Below are positions 42,397 through 51,532 of a stretch of DNA of 64,000 bases, piece by piece; within the stretch, counting starts at the first letter, position 1, and each line of letters starts with the position of its first letter. The stretch is from Methylophaga sp. (GTDB taxonomy: Bacteria > Pseudomonadota > Gammaproteobacteria > Nitrosococcales > Methylophagaceae), in contig JASBUF010000030.1 in the NCBI GenBank assembly GCA_030148085.1, positions 24,682 through 88,681 on the forward strand, given 5' to 3'. The translations under genes were made by a program, and so were the position numbers. Below the pieces are notes generated by a model. That model searched no databases. It was not told the DNA's origin and was given only the letters and a program-made list of their open reading frames with translations.

Positions 42397-43467
42397 TCAG
42401 GAATACAATTGGCTGCTGACATAACGCTGATGCGCATGGCGCAGCAACACCACAACAACGGCAGCGACCGGCAAGGCCAGCAATACACCGGTAAAACCAA
42501 ATAACTGGCCACCCGCCAGTACAGCAAAAATGACTGCGACCGGATGCAGGCCTATACGTTCGCCGACAAAGCGCGGTGTCAGCAGCATGCCTTCAATCAT
42601 TTGCGCCACAGTAAACACAATGGCGACATAGACCACCGGCAGCCATTCACCAAACTGGAAAAACGCTGCCAAACCGGACAGGGCGATACCGACAATCAGA
42701 CCCAGATACGGTACAAAACTGACCACACCTGCTACGACCCCAAGTAACAAAGCGAGTTCGAGACCAATAATGCTGAGGCCGACAGTATAAATAATTGCCA
42801 ATGCCAGCATCACCATTAACTGACCACGAATAAATCCGGCCAGCATATCGTCGCATTCCAGCGACATGCTGATAAATTTCTCTGAATAGCGACGTGGCAG
42901 CAGTTCACGGAACCGCGCAACCAGCAGGTCCCAGTCGCGCAGCAAATAGAAGGTCAAAACCGGAATCAATACCAGATTTCCTAACCATTGCAACAACACC
43001 ATGCCTGAACGCGTCATGTAGCTAAAGACACCGCCCGCCACCTGACTGACCTGCGACCAGTACTGGCTCAGAGCCTGCTTTAAGGTCTGCAGGTTAAACA
43101 CTTCAGTCGGTAAACCGGCAGACACAAGCCACGGTTCAATCAGTTTCTGTGCCGTGGTCAGATAGTCCGGCAGGTTGGTAAACAGTTTGGCTACCTGCGC
43201 ACTGAGCAAAGGCAACATCACCAGCAACATCACGGACATAGTTATGAATAAGATGCCAAAGACTAAGGTCACTGACTTAGTACGCGACAGCTTCCAAGTT
43301 TCCAGTTTATCGACCAGTGGGTCACCAAGATACGCCAGTAAGGCCGCGATAAAAAAAGGCATCAGCACTGGTGAAAGATAGTACAACAGCCAGCCACTGA
43401 CGATGGCGACTATTAATAGAATCAGTTTGTTGAGATCGCTCACTGCTTTTGCTTGATCTGCCGCCAT
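42397..43467 (-). CDS. AI-2E/PerM family membrane transporter
   Basis: A 356-residue polytopic membrane protein of the PerM/AI-2E exporter family (LILLIVAIVSGWLLYYLSPVLMPFFIAALLAYLGDPLVDKLE; late VGERIGLHPVAVIFAVLAGGQLFGF). The family substrate is uncertain; some members are autoinducer-2 exporters or Na+/H+ antiporters. ATG 43467 behind GGGGAG is preferred and overlaps the end of the phosphatidyltransferase gene by 28 bases. Confidence 0.85.
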   Translation of the reverse strand: MAADQAKAVSDLNKLILLIVAIVSGWLLYYLSPVLMPFFIAALLAYLGDPLVDKLETWKLSRTKSVTLVFGILFITMSVMLLVMLPLLSAQVAKLFTNLPDYLTTAQKLIEPWLVSAGLPTEVFNLQTLKQALSQYWSQVSQVAGGVFSYMTRSGMVLLQWLGNLVLIPVLTFYLLRDWDLLVARFRELLPRRYSEKFISMSLECDDMLAGFIRGQLMVMLALAIIYTVGLSIIGLELALLLGVVAGVVSFVPYLGLIVGIALSGLAAFFQFGEWLPVVYVAIVFTVAQMIEGMLLTPRFVGERIGLHPVAVIFAVLAGGQLFGFTGVLLALPVAAVVVVLLRHAHQRYVSSQLYS

Positions 43468-43997
43468 GCCCTTGCTCCCCATACCAGAACATATTCCGTG
43501 CCGCTGTTAATCACACTGGCCACCACGAGCCAGATTCCAATCGTGACTAACTGGTCTAATCCCTCAAACCACTGTTGTTTAACGATCACTAATAACACCA
43601 GCGCAATCTGAAGGGTCGTGTTGATTTTGCTGCTCCACAACGGTGTTAGATCGAACTGCCCTACTTTGTAATGGTAAGCCAGCCCACCGCCAATAATAAT
43701 CAAATCCCTGGCTATTACCAGCCACAATAACCACACCGGTAAAGCCCCCAGCCAGGTTAATGTCGCAAAGCTGGCAACCAGCAACAACTTATCGGCAATA
43801 GGGTCAAGAATCGAGCCCAGACGAGATTCCCAGTGATAATGTTTGGCCAGAAAGCCGTCCAGCCCATCTGATATGCCCGCGACGGCAAATAAGATCAATG
43901 CCAGCGCAAATTGCTCAGTGCCCAGCGCCCAGACTACAGGGGCAACCATTACGATACGTAGCATTGAAATCAGATTGGGTAAATCTTCGCGACTCAA
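43440..43997 (-). CDS. CDP-alcohol phosphatidyltransferase family protein
   Basis: A 185-residue membrane enzyme. The family signature D-x2-DG-x2-A-K-x8-G-x3-D-x3-D is seen as SDGLDGFLAKHYHWESRLG followed by SILDPIADK, with Lys where Arg is commoner. Such enzymes join phosphatidyl groups from CDP-diacylglycerol to alcohols such as glycerol-3-phosphate. Whether this is the main PgsA cannot be told here. It overlaps DUF2066 by 4 bases at its start. Confidence 0.8.
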   Translation of the reverse strand: MSREDLPNLISMLRIVMVAPVVWALGTEQFALALILFAVAGISDGLDGFLAKHYHWESRLGSILDPIADKLLLVASFATLTWLGALPVWLLWLVIARDLIIIGGGLAYHYKVGQFDLTPLWSSKINTTLQIALVLLVIVKQQWFEGLDQLVTIGIWLVVASVINSGTEYVLVWGARAWRQIKQKQ

Positions 43998-45049
43998 GGG
44001 ATTAACCGGTAGTGTTTGGCGTCAGAACCATCTTCTGTAGCTTGCTCCGATAGCAGATTTCCTGCACTCAGGATGCGCTGCAATAGGGCTTCACTGCCCT
44101 GAAACGCAATATTCAGATCCAGTTGCTGCTCACTCAGATTGGCCACCTGTATGTCAGTAACGAGTTCCATCTGATCCAAAAACTGCATGAGTCTGTTGTA
44201 ATCAGCAAAGCCCATGACATTCGTGATCCGCAAGTTCAAGCGCTGCTGTGGCTGATCACTTGCTACCCGTTGGGTATAACGCAACGCTAGTTTATCAGCG
44301 AGCGTGCCGACACCTTGTGCCAGCGCATCCTTGAGTAGCCCTTGAGTCTGCCAGCTTTCTGTCATACCACGGCCATTTGCCTGCCAGTGAACAGTTACTG
44401 AATCAGTTTGCTGCTCAATCAGCGCGGTTAACATGATATCTGCCTGATAGCGTGCAGAGGCACTTTCCAGTTTAGACTGATTGCTATTCTTGATATCACT
44501 CGCTGTCACGGCAGCCTGATCTTCCAGATCCATCAACGGTAATAAAATCGGCAAACCCCGTGATTCAGCTGCCACACTTAAAGGCTGAATGATGCCTAGG
44601 CCGTCAGTTTCCAGCCCGACTATGCTGGCTTCACTGCTTGTTTCAAGACTGGCCCAGACCACGATATCCGGCCGGTTTTTCCCCCACACAGGCAGTTGCA
44701 GTTGCTGTATCGCCTGATTGACGGCATTCCCATCAAAGCTCAACTTAAGTGCTAATTCATCAGGCTGAGTCAAATCGTAATCGAGAATATTGGTACGCAG
44801 ATATTCGTATCGTTGAACAAAACTGTTTGCCTGAGCTAGCACCGACGATACGTCTGTCGCATCCAGCAACGCCGCATTGCCCACCACTTTGAGCATAACC
44901 TGCCGCAATAACGGTGATGCGTGCGCAGTGCGTTCCGCTTCATCACGACTACTGACGGGCGCTTGAGCCTGGTAAAGTGAGTTGACCTCAGCAGCATTGC
45001 TGAACGTCGTCAAACTGAGCAAAATAAGGGCAATAAATAATCGGTGCAT
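43994..45049 (-). CDS. DUF2066 domain-containing exported protein
   Basis: A 351-residue protein with a signal peptide (HRLFIALILLSLTTFSNA) and the DUF2066 pattern SLYQAQAPVSSRDEAERTAHASPLLRQVMLKVVGNAA. The domain is usual upstream of perM and hda in gammaproteobacteria; its biochemical role is unknown. It starts the minus-strand operon that continues through recJ and is divergent from purM. Confidence 0.85.
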   Translation of the reverse strand: MHRLFIALILLSLTTFSNAAEVNSLYQAQAPVSSRDEAERTAHASPLLRQVMLKVVGNAALLDATDVSSVLAQANSFVQRYEYLRTNILDYDLTQPDELALKLSFDGNAVNQAIQQLQLPVWGKNRPDIVVWASLETSSEASIVGLETDGLGIIQPLSVAAESRGLPILLPLMDLEDQAAVTASDIKNSNQSKLESASARYQADIMLTALIEQQTDSVTVHWQANGRGMTESWQTQGLLKDALAQGVGTLADKLALRYTQRVASDQPQQRLNLRITNVMGFADYNRLMQFLDQMELVTDIQVANLSEQQLDLNIAFQGSEALLQRILSAGNLLSEQATEDGSDAKHYRLIP

Positions 45050-45156
45050 TGTGGTATTCTAACACGCTGTTTTCAACGTGTGACGACCTATGAACTGCAC
45101 TCTGGGCAAGCCCCGTCAAGGCAGCTTCAACTAGGCTAATTTTTCAGGAATAAACC

Positions 45157-46215
45157 ATGACCGATCGCGAAGATTCTTCTCGCACCTCTCTGAGTTATCG
45201 TGACGCCGGAGTCGATATCGAAGCCGGTAACGCACTGGTAGATCGCATCAAACCTCACGCAGCTAAAACCAAACGGCCTGGCGTAATGGCTGGACTGGGC
45301 GGTTTCGGCAGCTTGTTTGAACTGCCTTTAGACCGTTACAAAAACCCTGTGCTGGTCTCAGGCACTGACGGCGTAGGCACCAAGTTGCGCCTTGCGATCG
45401 AGTCTGGCATTCATAACACCATCGGTATCGATCTGGTTGCCATGTGCGCCAATGACATTGCCGTTCTCGGTGCCGAACCTTTGTTCTTCCTCGACTATTA
45501 CGCCACAGGCAAACTGGATGTGGATGTCGCTGAATCTGTGGTTTCAGGCATTGCTGAAGGCTGTCTGCAGGCAGGTGCTGCTCTGGTCGGTGGTGAAACC
45601 GCCGAAATGCCAAGCATGTACGAAGAAGGCGATTACGATCTGGCCGGTTTTTGTGTTGGCGTCGTCGAAAAAGAAGGCGTAATTGATGGCAGTAAAGTGG
45701 CTGCCGGTGACAAGCTGATTGGTCTGGCGGCTTCTGGCCCGCACTCCAATGGCTATTCACTTATCCGTAAAATTCTGGAACGTAGTGGTCAGCCTCTGGA
45801 CAGCGCATTTGATGGCGCTACCCTCGGTGAGAAGCTGTTAGCACCGACAAGAATTTATGTTAAGTCATTACTCCAACTTAATGAAAAAATTAGCATTCAT
45901 GCTTTATCACACATCACCGGTGGTGGCCTGTTAGAAAATATTCCGCGTGTGCTGCCAGAAGGTGTGAAAGCCGTTATCGATGCTGCCAGCTGGCAACGTC
46001 CTGCCGTGTTTGACTGGTTACAGGAACAAGGCAATGTAGAAGATATGGAGATGTACCGTACCTTCAATAATGGTATCGGTATGGTGGTCGTTGTCGCCGC
46101 TGAGCAAGTAGAACAAGCTCTGGCTGTGCTGAAAGAAGCCGGTGAAGACGCCTGCCTGATTGGTCAGATTGAGGCCAAAGCTGCTGATGACGCGATCGTG
46201 GAAATCAATCGCTAA
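45157..46215 (+). CDS. purM: Phosphoribosylformylglycinamidine cyclo-ligase (AIR synthetase)
   Basis: A 352-residue purine enzyme forming 5-aminoimidazole ribotide from FGAM with ATP. The PurM signatures are [22 protein letters not shown] and FCVGVVEK; the length is standard. It overlaps purN by one base (TAATG), the usual arrangement in this group. Confidence 0.97.
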   Translation: MTDREDSSRTSLSYRDAGVDIEAGNALVDRIKPHAAKTKRPGVMAGLGGFGSLFELPLDRYKNPVLVSGTDGVGTKLRLAIESGIHNTIGIDLVAMCANDIAVLGAEPLFFLDYYATGKLDVDVAESVVSGIAEGCLQAGAALVGGETAEMPSMYEEGDYDLAGFCVGVVEKEGVIDGSKVAAGDKLIGLAASGPHSNGYSLIRKILERSGQPLDSAFDGATLGEKLLAPTRIYVKSLLQLNEKISIHALSHITGGGLLENIPRVLPEGVKAVIDAASWQRPAVFDWLQEQGNVEDMEMYRTFNNGIGMVVVVAAEQVEQALAVLKEAGEDACLIGQIEAKAADDAIVEINR

Positions 46216-46808
46216 TGACGCAAAGTAACAAAAAAGCCCGGCTGGTGATCCTGATCTCTGGCCGAGGCAGCAATATGCGCTCGATTCTTGACGCCGCAAA
46301 AGCGGGTTCTCTCGATGTCGATATCAGTGCTGTTATCAGTAACCGACCAGATGCGGCTGGCCTCACCTTCGCTGCTGGGGAAGGAATTGCCACTGCCGTT
46401 ATTGACCATAAACAGTTCGACAGCCGCGAGCAGTTTGATGAGGCATTAGCCGCAAAGATTGATGACTACCAGCCTGACTTCGTCATTCTCGCCGGTTTCA
46501 TGCGTATTCTGACCGAAGGTTTTGTTAATCACTTTGCTGGTCGCTTAATCAATATTCACCCTTCACTGCTACCTAAATTCAAGGGCTTGCATACCCATCA
46601 GCGTGCCATTGATGCTGGTGAGGCCGAGCATGGTGCCAGTGTGCATTTCGTCACAGCCGAACTCGATGATGGTCCGGTAATATTGCAGGCCTCAGTGCCG
46701 GTACTCGCAAATGATAATGCCGACACACTGGCAGCGCGGGTGCTGGAACAGGAACATTTGCTCTACCCTGCTGCCATACAAAAACTGGTATCACAGCAAA
46801 CGGAATAA
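46215..46808 (+). CDS. purN: Phosphoribosylglycinamide formyltransferase
   Basis: A 197-residue folate-dependent GAR transformylase. The catalytic Asn and His lie in INIHPSLLPKFKG and the Asp in ELDDGPVI; the N-terminal LVILISGRGSNMRS is the phosphate loop. It is coupled to purM and ends two bases before the DUF3108 gene. Confidence 0.97.
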   Translation: MTQSNKKARLVILISGRGSNMRSILDAAKAGSLDVDISAVISNRPDAAGLTFAAGEGIATAVIDHKQFDSREQFDEALAAKIDDYQPDFVILAGFMRILTEGFVNHFAGRLINIHPSLLPKFKGLHTHQRAIDAGEAEHGASVHFVTAELDDGPVILQASVPVLANDNADTLAARVLEQEHLLYPAAIQKLVSQQTE

Positions 46809-46810
46809 CC

Positions 46811-47569
46811 ATGCTCAGACTGTTCAGCACTATCCTGCTTTTGTGTTTTTCACATGCAGTATTTGCCTCGGATATACCTGACTTTTCTGCAAATTACCTA
46901 GTCAAGCTTAACGGCATTCAAGCCGGTGAACTTAAACGCACGCTGACAACGGAAGACAACGGTCAGCGTCGTTTCAGTTCAGTCTCTCAGGCTATGGGCG
47001 TCTTCTCTTTCTTTAAACCCGATGTCATTGAAGAAAGCAGTGTCTGGACGCTGGAAAAAGGCCGCGTTACGCCTCACGAATATCTGTACCTGCGCACCGG
47101 TGGTAAAAAAGAGAAGTACCTGCAGATGTCATTCGACTGGCCTAATAAACAAGTCAGCATTGATGACAAAGAACACCCTTGGCAGCTCAAAATCAAAAAA
47201 GGCGTACTCGATAAACTGGTCTATCAAATCAGCCTGATGCACGACCTGGATAAAGGCATTGAGCAGATTGATTACCGTATTGCTGATGGCGGTCGTCTCA
47301 AGACCTACACCATACGAGTGCTTGGAAATGAAACCATTATCACCCCACTCGGCCAGATTGAGACCATCAAACTCACCCGTCAGCGTGAAAAGCCCAATGA
47401 TCGTGAAACAACTTTGTGGTGTGCCCCCGCATTGAATTACCTACCAGTCAAAATTGAGCATGTTGAAGACGATACGGTCTTTAGTGCTGTCCTACGCCGT
47501 ATCACCGGTATTGAGGCGCAACACGCATTCACACCCTTACAACCTGCCAGCGCCATCATCGAGCCATGA
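46811..47569 (+). CDS. DUF3108 domain-containing exported protein
   Basis: A 252-residue protein with a signal peptide (LRLFSTILLLCFSHAVFA) and the DUF3108 pattern: FSANYLVKLNGIQAGELKRTL, SSVSQAMGVFSFFKPDVIEESS, APALNYLPVKIEHVEDD. The family commonly follows purN in gammaproteobacteria and is periplasmic or outer-membrane associated; its role is unknown. Its end overlaps the next gene by 4 bases. Confidence 0.85.
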   Translation: MLRLFSTILLLCFSHAVFASDIPDFSANYLVKLNGIQAGELKRTLTTEDNGQRRFSSVSQAMGVFSFFKPDVIEESSVWTLEKGRVTPHEYLYLRTGGKKEKYLQMSFDWPNKQVSIDDKEHPWQLKIKKGVLDKLVYQISLMHDLDKGIEQIDYRIADGGRLKTYTIRVLGNETIITPLGQIETIKLTRQREKPNDRETTLWCAPALNYLPVKIEHVEDDTVFSAVLRRITGIEAQHAFTPLQPASAIIEP

Positions 47570-48171
47570 CAAAAAAAGCATTCAAAATCATTGATGAAGC
47601 CATGCCGTTTAAGGGCTTTTTTAATGTCAAAACCTACACCCTGCAGCACACATTGTATGCAGGTGGCTGGAGTCAGCCGATTCAGCGCGAAGTATTCCAT
47701 CGCGGCAACTGCGTAGGCATTTTGCTCTATGATGCGAAACTCGATGAAGTCGTCATCATTGAGCAGTTTCGAGCTGGCGCCGTACTGACTGAAAATCAAG
47801 AAGATGCCTGGCTGCTGGAAATTGTCGCTGGTGCGATGGAAGACGACGAAACAGCTGAAGAGGTTGCACGTCGTGAAGCTTTAGAAGAAGCCGGCTGCGA
47901 GGTTGAGGAAATCATCAAAATCAATGAGTTCTTTACTTCCCCCGGAGGCACCTCAGAATGCCTGAAATTGTTCTGCGGTAGAGTCGATGCCAGCCAAATT
48001 GGCGGTATTCATGGTCTGGATCATGAAGATGAAGATATTGCTGTCAGCACCATGAAGTTTGATGAAGTCTGGAACCTACTTCAGCAAGGTCGCATCGTCT
48101 CCGCGATTCCGATTATCGCTATACAGTGGTTGTATATAAACCGTGACGAACTGCGCCAGCGCTGGGCTTAA
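47566..48171 (+). CDS. nudF: ADP-ribose pyrophosphatase (Nudix)
   Basis: A 201-residue Nudix hydrolase. The Nudix box is seen as GAMEDDETAEEVARREALEE followed by AGC, matching G-x5-E-x7-RE-x2-EE-x-G. The Pro/Gly loop FFTSPGGTSECLKLF places it with the ADP-ribose pyrophosphatases (NudF/YqiE/ADPRP). It hydrolyses ADP-ribose to AMP and ribose-5-phosphate. It is the last gene of the purM run. Confidence 0.93.
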   Translation: MTKKAFKIIDEAMPFKGFFNVKTYTLQHTLYAGGWSQPIQREVFHRGNCVGILLYDAKLDEVVIIEQFRAGAVLTENQEDAWLLEIVAGAMEDDETAEEVARREALEEAGCEVEEIIKINEFFTSPGGTSECLKLFCGRVDASQIGGIHGLDHEDEDIAVSTMKFDEVWNLLQQGRIVSAIPIIAIQWLYINRDELRQRWA

Positions 48172-48593
48172 AACTCCAGCGGTCTACGTCCAGCCCGCCT
48201 TCTCAGCCAAGCCACGGCCTTATTGACTGACGGCTTTTGAATCAACCAGCGCTCGAAACGGTATTTGCCCGGAAAATTCAGCAGCAACACGCCGATAAGC
48301 AGAGTTAACAGCCCCTGCCCCGGCAACACCAACATCGCTATGCCCAACAAGATAAAGACCACGCCAAACAGGTTCTTTACCAGCAAAACCACACAGCGAA
48401 TCACCATATGCTGTTCAGCCCATGGTGCGGGCTGTCGTTTGCTTTCAGCGAAATAATCGTAGGGAATCCTCACCACCAGGAACGGGATAAGGAACAAGGA
48501 AGCGACAAAAGAAAACAGGGAAACCAGACCCAAGCCCAATAGCATGGTCGGATTTCCCCATATCGCATCAAATAAATTTTGCAGTGCCGTCAT
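48168..48593 (-). CDS. Small membrane protein with PGQGLLTLLIG motif (PGPGW-like)
   Basis: A 141-residue membrane protein with three hydrophobic segments. The sequence LLGIAMLVLPGQGLLTLLIGVLLLNFPGKYRFERWL is of the PGPGW-domain kind, with PGQGL in place of PGPGW. Function unknown. ATG 48593 is used; a TTG at 48632 overlapping the mutarotase stop, with GAGGG before it, would add 13 residues and is also plausible. Confidence 0.6.
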   Translation of the reverse strand: MTALQNLFDAIWGNPTMLLGLGLVSLFSFVASLFLIPFLVVRIPYDYFAESKRQPAPWAEQHMVIRCVVLLVKNLFGVVFILLGIAMLVLPGQGLLTLLIGVLLLNFPGKYRFERWLIQKPSVNKAVAWLRRRAGRRPLEF

Positions 48594-48628
48594 TGGCGAG
48601 TCACTGAACAGCCATTTAGAGTCTCGTA

Positions 48629-49534
48629 TCAACCCTCAGGGTTGATTTTGTAGCTAACCTGCATATGGTGCGTGGCCCCCGGCGCCACAATCACGCTATT
48701 CGCAATCGCATTGGCCGTTTCTACACAGATAAACTGTTCATAATCTTCTGCCGACATATCGTTCAGATTTGCAGCTTTATCCCATGGGTTCCAGACGACA
48801 AAATTATCGGCACCATGATGCTCAATTTCAATGCGGCGTTTCAAGGCAGGATCAACAATCGCCACTTTGGTTGGCGCATTGAGATACACGCGGTCTGTTT
48901 CCTGCTCGGCAGTCACATCGCCCGCTTGCTTTTGTTTGGCAAAGCCTTGGGTTTTATCCAGATAATCAATGCCGTCCAGTCCGCTTACGCGCGTCTGCTT
49001 GATATCGCCAACACGAAAATAGCTGTGCAAAGCTTTGGACATGCTAAATGGGATTTCGCCCTTGTTTTCAGTGCTCAGCGAAATATTTAGCTGGTCACCG
49101 ATATAAATTTTCTTACGCAGCCGGAATTCACTTGGCCACCATTGTCTGCTGGTCGCCGTCGACTCAAGGCCCAGCGTGATTTCTACATTATCATCATGCA
49201 GCTGGCTGTCGAGTACATCCCAAAACAAGTTGCGCGCAAAACCATGCGCTTGGCGGCCCAGACTACCCGGATCATCACCAAACCATGGCCAGCATAGCGG
49301 TACACCGCCACGGATAGCTTTACCTTGCTGATAAATGGCTTTCTGGCTTAGATAGAACAAGTCATGTTCTGCTCTCGCCGGCTTGAACGACAACATCTGA
49401 CCGCCATATAAGGCAACCTTGGCTTGTGCTTTAGCCGTGGCCACTTCAATCAGTGGCATGCCTGATGGGCCTTCTACAAAACGGACTTTGTCTTCGCGCC
49501 CAAAAATGCGGTTTAAAGTAGCTAAATCCTGCAT
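48629..49534 (-). CDS. D-hexose-6-phosphate mutarotase (YeaD-like)
   Basis: A 301-residue aldose-1-epimerase-fold enzyme. Conserved RGGVPLCWPWFGDD, AHGFARN and the catalytic Glu in the late segment (QFICVETANA) are present, with LHSYFRVGDI in the middle. It interconverts anomers of glucose-6-phosphate and related sugars. The start at ATG 49534 follows GGGA; an in-frame TTG six codons upstream lies within the terminator of slyD. Confidence 0.88.
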   Translation of the reverse strand: MQDLATLNRIFGREDKVRFVEGPSGMPLIEVATAKAQAKVALYGGQMLSFKPARAEHDLFYLSQKAIYQQGKAIRGGVPLCWPWFGDDPGSLGRQAHGFARNLFWDVLDSQLHDDNVEITLGLESTATSRQWWPSEFRLRKKIYIGDQLNISLSTENKGEIPFSMSKALHSYFRVGDIKQTRVSGLDGIDYLDKTQGFAKQKQAGDVTAEQETDRVYLNAPTKVAIVDPALKRRIEIEHHGADNFVVWNPWDKAANLNDMSAEDYEQFICVETANAIANSVIVAPGATHHMQVSYKINPEG

Positions 49535-49550
49535 ATTCGTATTCCCAGAC

Positions 49551-49578
49551 AAAAAAGACGGGCACTACGCCCGTCTTT
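49551..49578 (-). terminator. Rho-independent terminator of slyD
   Basis: In minus orientation GACGGGC-GTAGT-GCCCGTC, extended by A/T pairs, is followed by a T6 run. It lies between slyD and the mutarotase gene. Confidence 0.88.
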
Positions 49579-49624
49579 CCTTAGACATTGGGGTAACTGA
49601 AATATTCAGTTAATCCATTGTTTT

Positions 49625-50107
49625 TTAGTGGTGGTGACCACCTTCACCGTGAACATGACCGTGCTCCAGCTCTTCCTGGGTCGCTTCACGGACTTCACGA
49701 ATAGTCACATCAAAATTTAGATGCACACCAGCCAGTGGGTGGTTACCATCAACAGTAACGGTATCTTCTTTCACTTCAACCACAGTGACCAGAACCGGAC
49801 CTTGTTCAGTCTCAGATTGGAACTGCATCCCAACTTCAACACTGTCAACACCGCTGAACAGTTCACGAGGTACTTCTTGCTTCAGTTGTTCGTGACGCTC
49901 ACCGTAGGCATTGGCAGGTTCGATGCTCGCTTGAACTTCATCACCCGCTTCCTTGCCCAGCAGTGCATCTTCCAGACCAGGGATAATGTTGCCAGCACCG
50001 TGCAGATAAGCCAGTGGGCCTGCGCCTTCAGAACTATCGATGACGCTACCGTCATTATCTTTCAGAGTGTAGTCGATAACGACAACAACATTCTCTGCAA
50101 CTTTCAT
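49625..50107 (-). CDS. slyD: FKBP-type peptidyl-prolyl isomerase SlyD
   Basis: A 160-residue FKBP with an inserted-flap chaperone domain: VIDYTLKDNDGSVIDSSEGAGPLAYLHGAGNIIPGLEDALLGKEAGD, then EPANAYGERHEQL and NHPLAGVHLNFDVTIREVREAT. The tail HGHVHGEGGHHH is a short metal-binding region (the E. coli tail is longer), so nickel handling may be reduced. It is cytoplasmic and assists folding. Confidence 0.95.
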   Translation of the reverse strand: MKVAENVVVVIDYTLKDNDGSVIDSSEGAGPLAYLHGAGNIIPGLEDALLGKEAGDEVQASIEPANAYGERHEQLKQEVPRELFSGVDSVEVGMQFQSETEQGPVLVTVVEVKEDTVTVDGNHPLAGVHLNFDVTIREVREATQEELEHGHVHGEGGHHH

Positions 50108-50526
50108 TGAATTTCCTCACTTAGATTTTTGGATTACAGTTGCAGCTTAGACACTACAACTCAAGACTATGACACCGCTGGTTTTGGCCGGGCCACAATT
50201 CGCAGGGATCGATACATTAAGTCCGAAACACCAGCAGTATATTGTGTCAGCGGCTTCATTCCTGCCCGGCTGACCCAATAGCCTTTCTACTTGATAGGCA
50301 AATGATGACGGATTTATGACAATTTGACTAGTCACTATTGATAGTCGGTTGTTAGCCAACGCCACCAACTGCTGGTGTCACCTTTGTTTTCGAGGGTTCA
50401 AAGACAATTTTACGACCTAGGCACCCAGTTCGCGACATGAGCATTTCCGGTACACTGTCGTGGGTAAACCAAGAACTCTGAACGAAAAAAGCGACATTTT
50501 ATCATCAAAGCGGTCCGCATCCCACT
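50108..50526. other. 419-bp gap between slyD and rluE
   Basis: No gene, RNA or clear repeat is recognised. A 73-codon minus frame (50147-50368) lacks a family or good ribosome site. The region should hold the divergent promoters of slyD and rluE. Confidence 0.6.
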
Positions 50527-51240
50527 ATGAGCCAACTCATCCTCTTTAATAAACCCTTTGATGTACTGACCCAGTTCACCGATGCTGAAGGACGTCAGAC
50601 ACTGAAAGACTTCGTTGATATCAACGATGTGTACCCAGCAGGTCGTCTGGATCGTGATAGTGAAGGACTGGTGTTACTCACTGATGATGGCTCACTACAA
50701 CACCTGATCGCCAATCCACGCTTTAAACTGACAAAAACCTACTGGGTGCAGGTTGAAAACATACCCGATGAAACGGCACTCAATCAGCTACGTCAGGGCG
50801 TGACGTTAAACGATGGTCCTACCCGCCCTGCTCAAGTCAAACTTATCTCCTCTCCGGCGATCTGGCCGCGCAACCCGCCGATTCGCGAGCGAAAGGCTAT
50901 CCCTACACAATGGCTGGAACTCACCATCAGCGAAGGTCGCAATCGTCAGGTAAGAAGAATGACCGCAGCCATTGGTCATCCAACCTTACGTTTAATTCGT
51001 GTGGCTATCGGCGGCTGGTCACTGGATAAGCTAGAACCCGGTCAATGGTGCGCGATTGCTGAAGCAGACGTGATAAAATGGCGCGATGATTTGGAAACCA
51101 AGAACAACCGTGGCAGCCGTCGTCGAACACAATCAGCAGTTTCTGCTGGTCGAGGAAGAAATCAACGGCAAAATGACGCTCAATCAACCCGCAGGTCATC
51201 TCGAACCCAACGAAAGCCTGATCGACGCCGTCATTCGTGA
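50527..51240 (+). CDS. rluE: 23S rRNA pseudouridine synthase RluE, with overprinted C-terminal tail
   Basis: A 237-residue synthase of the RsuA/RluB/E/F group: [15 protein letters not shown] contains the catalytic Asp, followed by [24 protein letters not shown] and [24 protein letters not shown]. It modifies U2457 in 23S rRNA. Normal family members end soon after the PGQW segment; here the frame stays open for about 50 further codons, an Arg-rich tail that overlaps the first 155 bases of nudJ in another frame. The next genes are nudJ, mnmA and hflD as in E. coli. Confidence 0.93.
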   Translation: MSQLILFNKPFDVLTQFTDAEGRQTLKDFVDINDVYPAGRLDRDSEGLVLLTDDGSLQHLIANPRFKLTKTYWVQVENIPDETALNQLRQGVTLNDGPTRPAQVKLISSPAIWPRNPPIRERKAIPTQWLELTISEGRNRQVRRMTAAIGHPTLRLIRVAIGGWSLDKLEPGQWCAIAEADVIKWRDDLETKNNRGSRRRTQSAVSAGRGRNQRQNDAQSTRRSSRTQRKPDRRRHS

Positions 51241-51526
51241 AACGCAGGAAGAAACTGCCTGGCAGTTCAAGCCAGACGCCTTAGTCGGTATCTATCGCTG
51301 GGTACATCCCCTTAAGGGCGATACCTATATTCGCTATTGCTTTTCTGGGACTGTGACCCAACATGATCCAGAACAGGAATTAGATGGCGATATTCATCGC
51401 GCTTTATGGCTGACCATGGATCAACTGAAAGCAAGACTTGATGATCATCGTAGCCCACTGGTGCTGCAATGCTTTGAGGATTACCTCGCGGGTCACCGCT
51501 ACTCATTAGACTTATTGCGTAACTAA
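51086..51526 (+). CDS. nudJ: Phosphatase NudJ (Nudix)
   Basis: A 146-residue Nudix hydrolase close to E. coli Nud[27 protein letters not shown] start, [20 protein letters not shown] and TQEETAW in the Nudix box. It acts on HMP-PP and nucleotides. The start at 51086 aligns with the E. coli N-terminus, so the overlap with rluE is real. Confidence 0.92.
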   Translation: MIWKPRTTVAAVVEHNQQFLLVEEEINGKMTLNQPAGHLEPNESLIDAVIRETQEETAWQFKPDALVGIYRWVHPLKGDTYIRYCFSGTVTQHDPEQELDGDIHRALWLTMDQLKARLDDHRSPLVLQCFEDYLAGHRYSLDLLRN

Positions 51527-51532
51527 ACAACT

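Noticed and set aside
50147..50368. 73-codon minus-strand frame in the slyD-rluE gap
   Set aside because: No family, poor start context and no support from neighbours.
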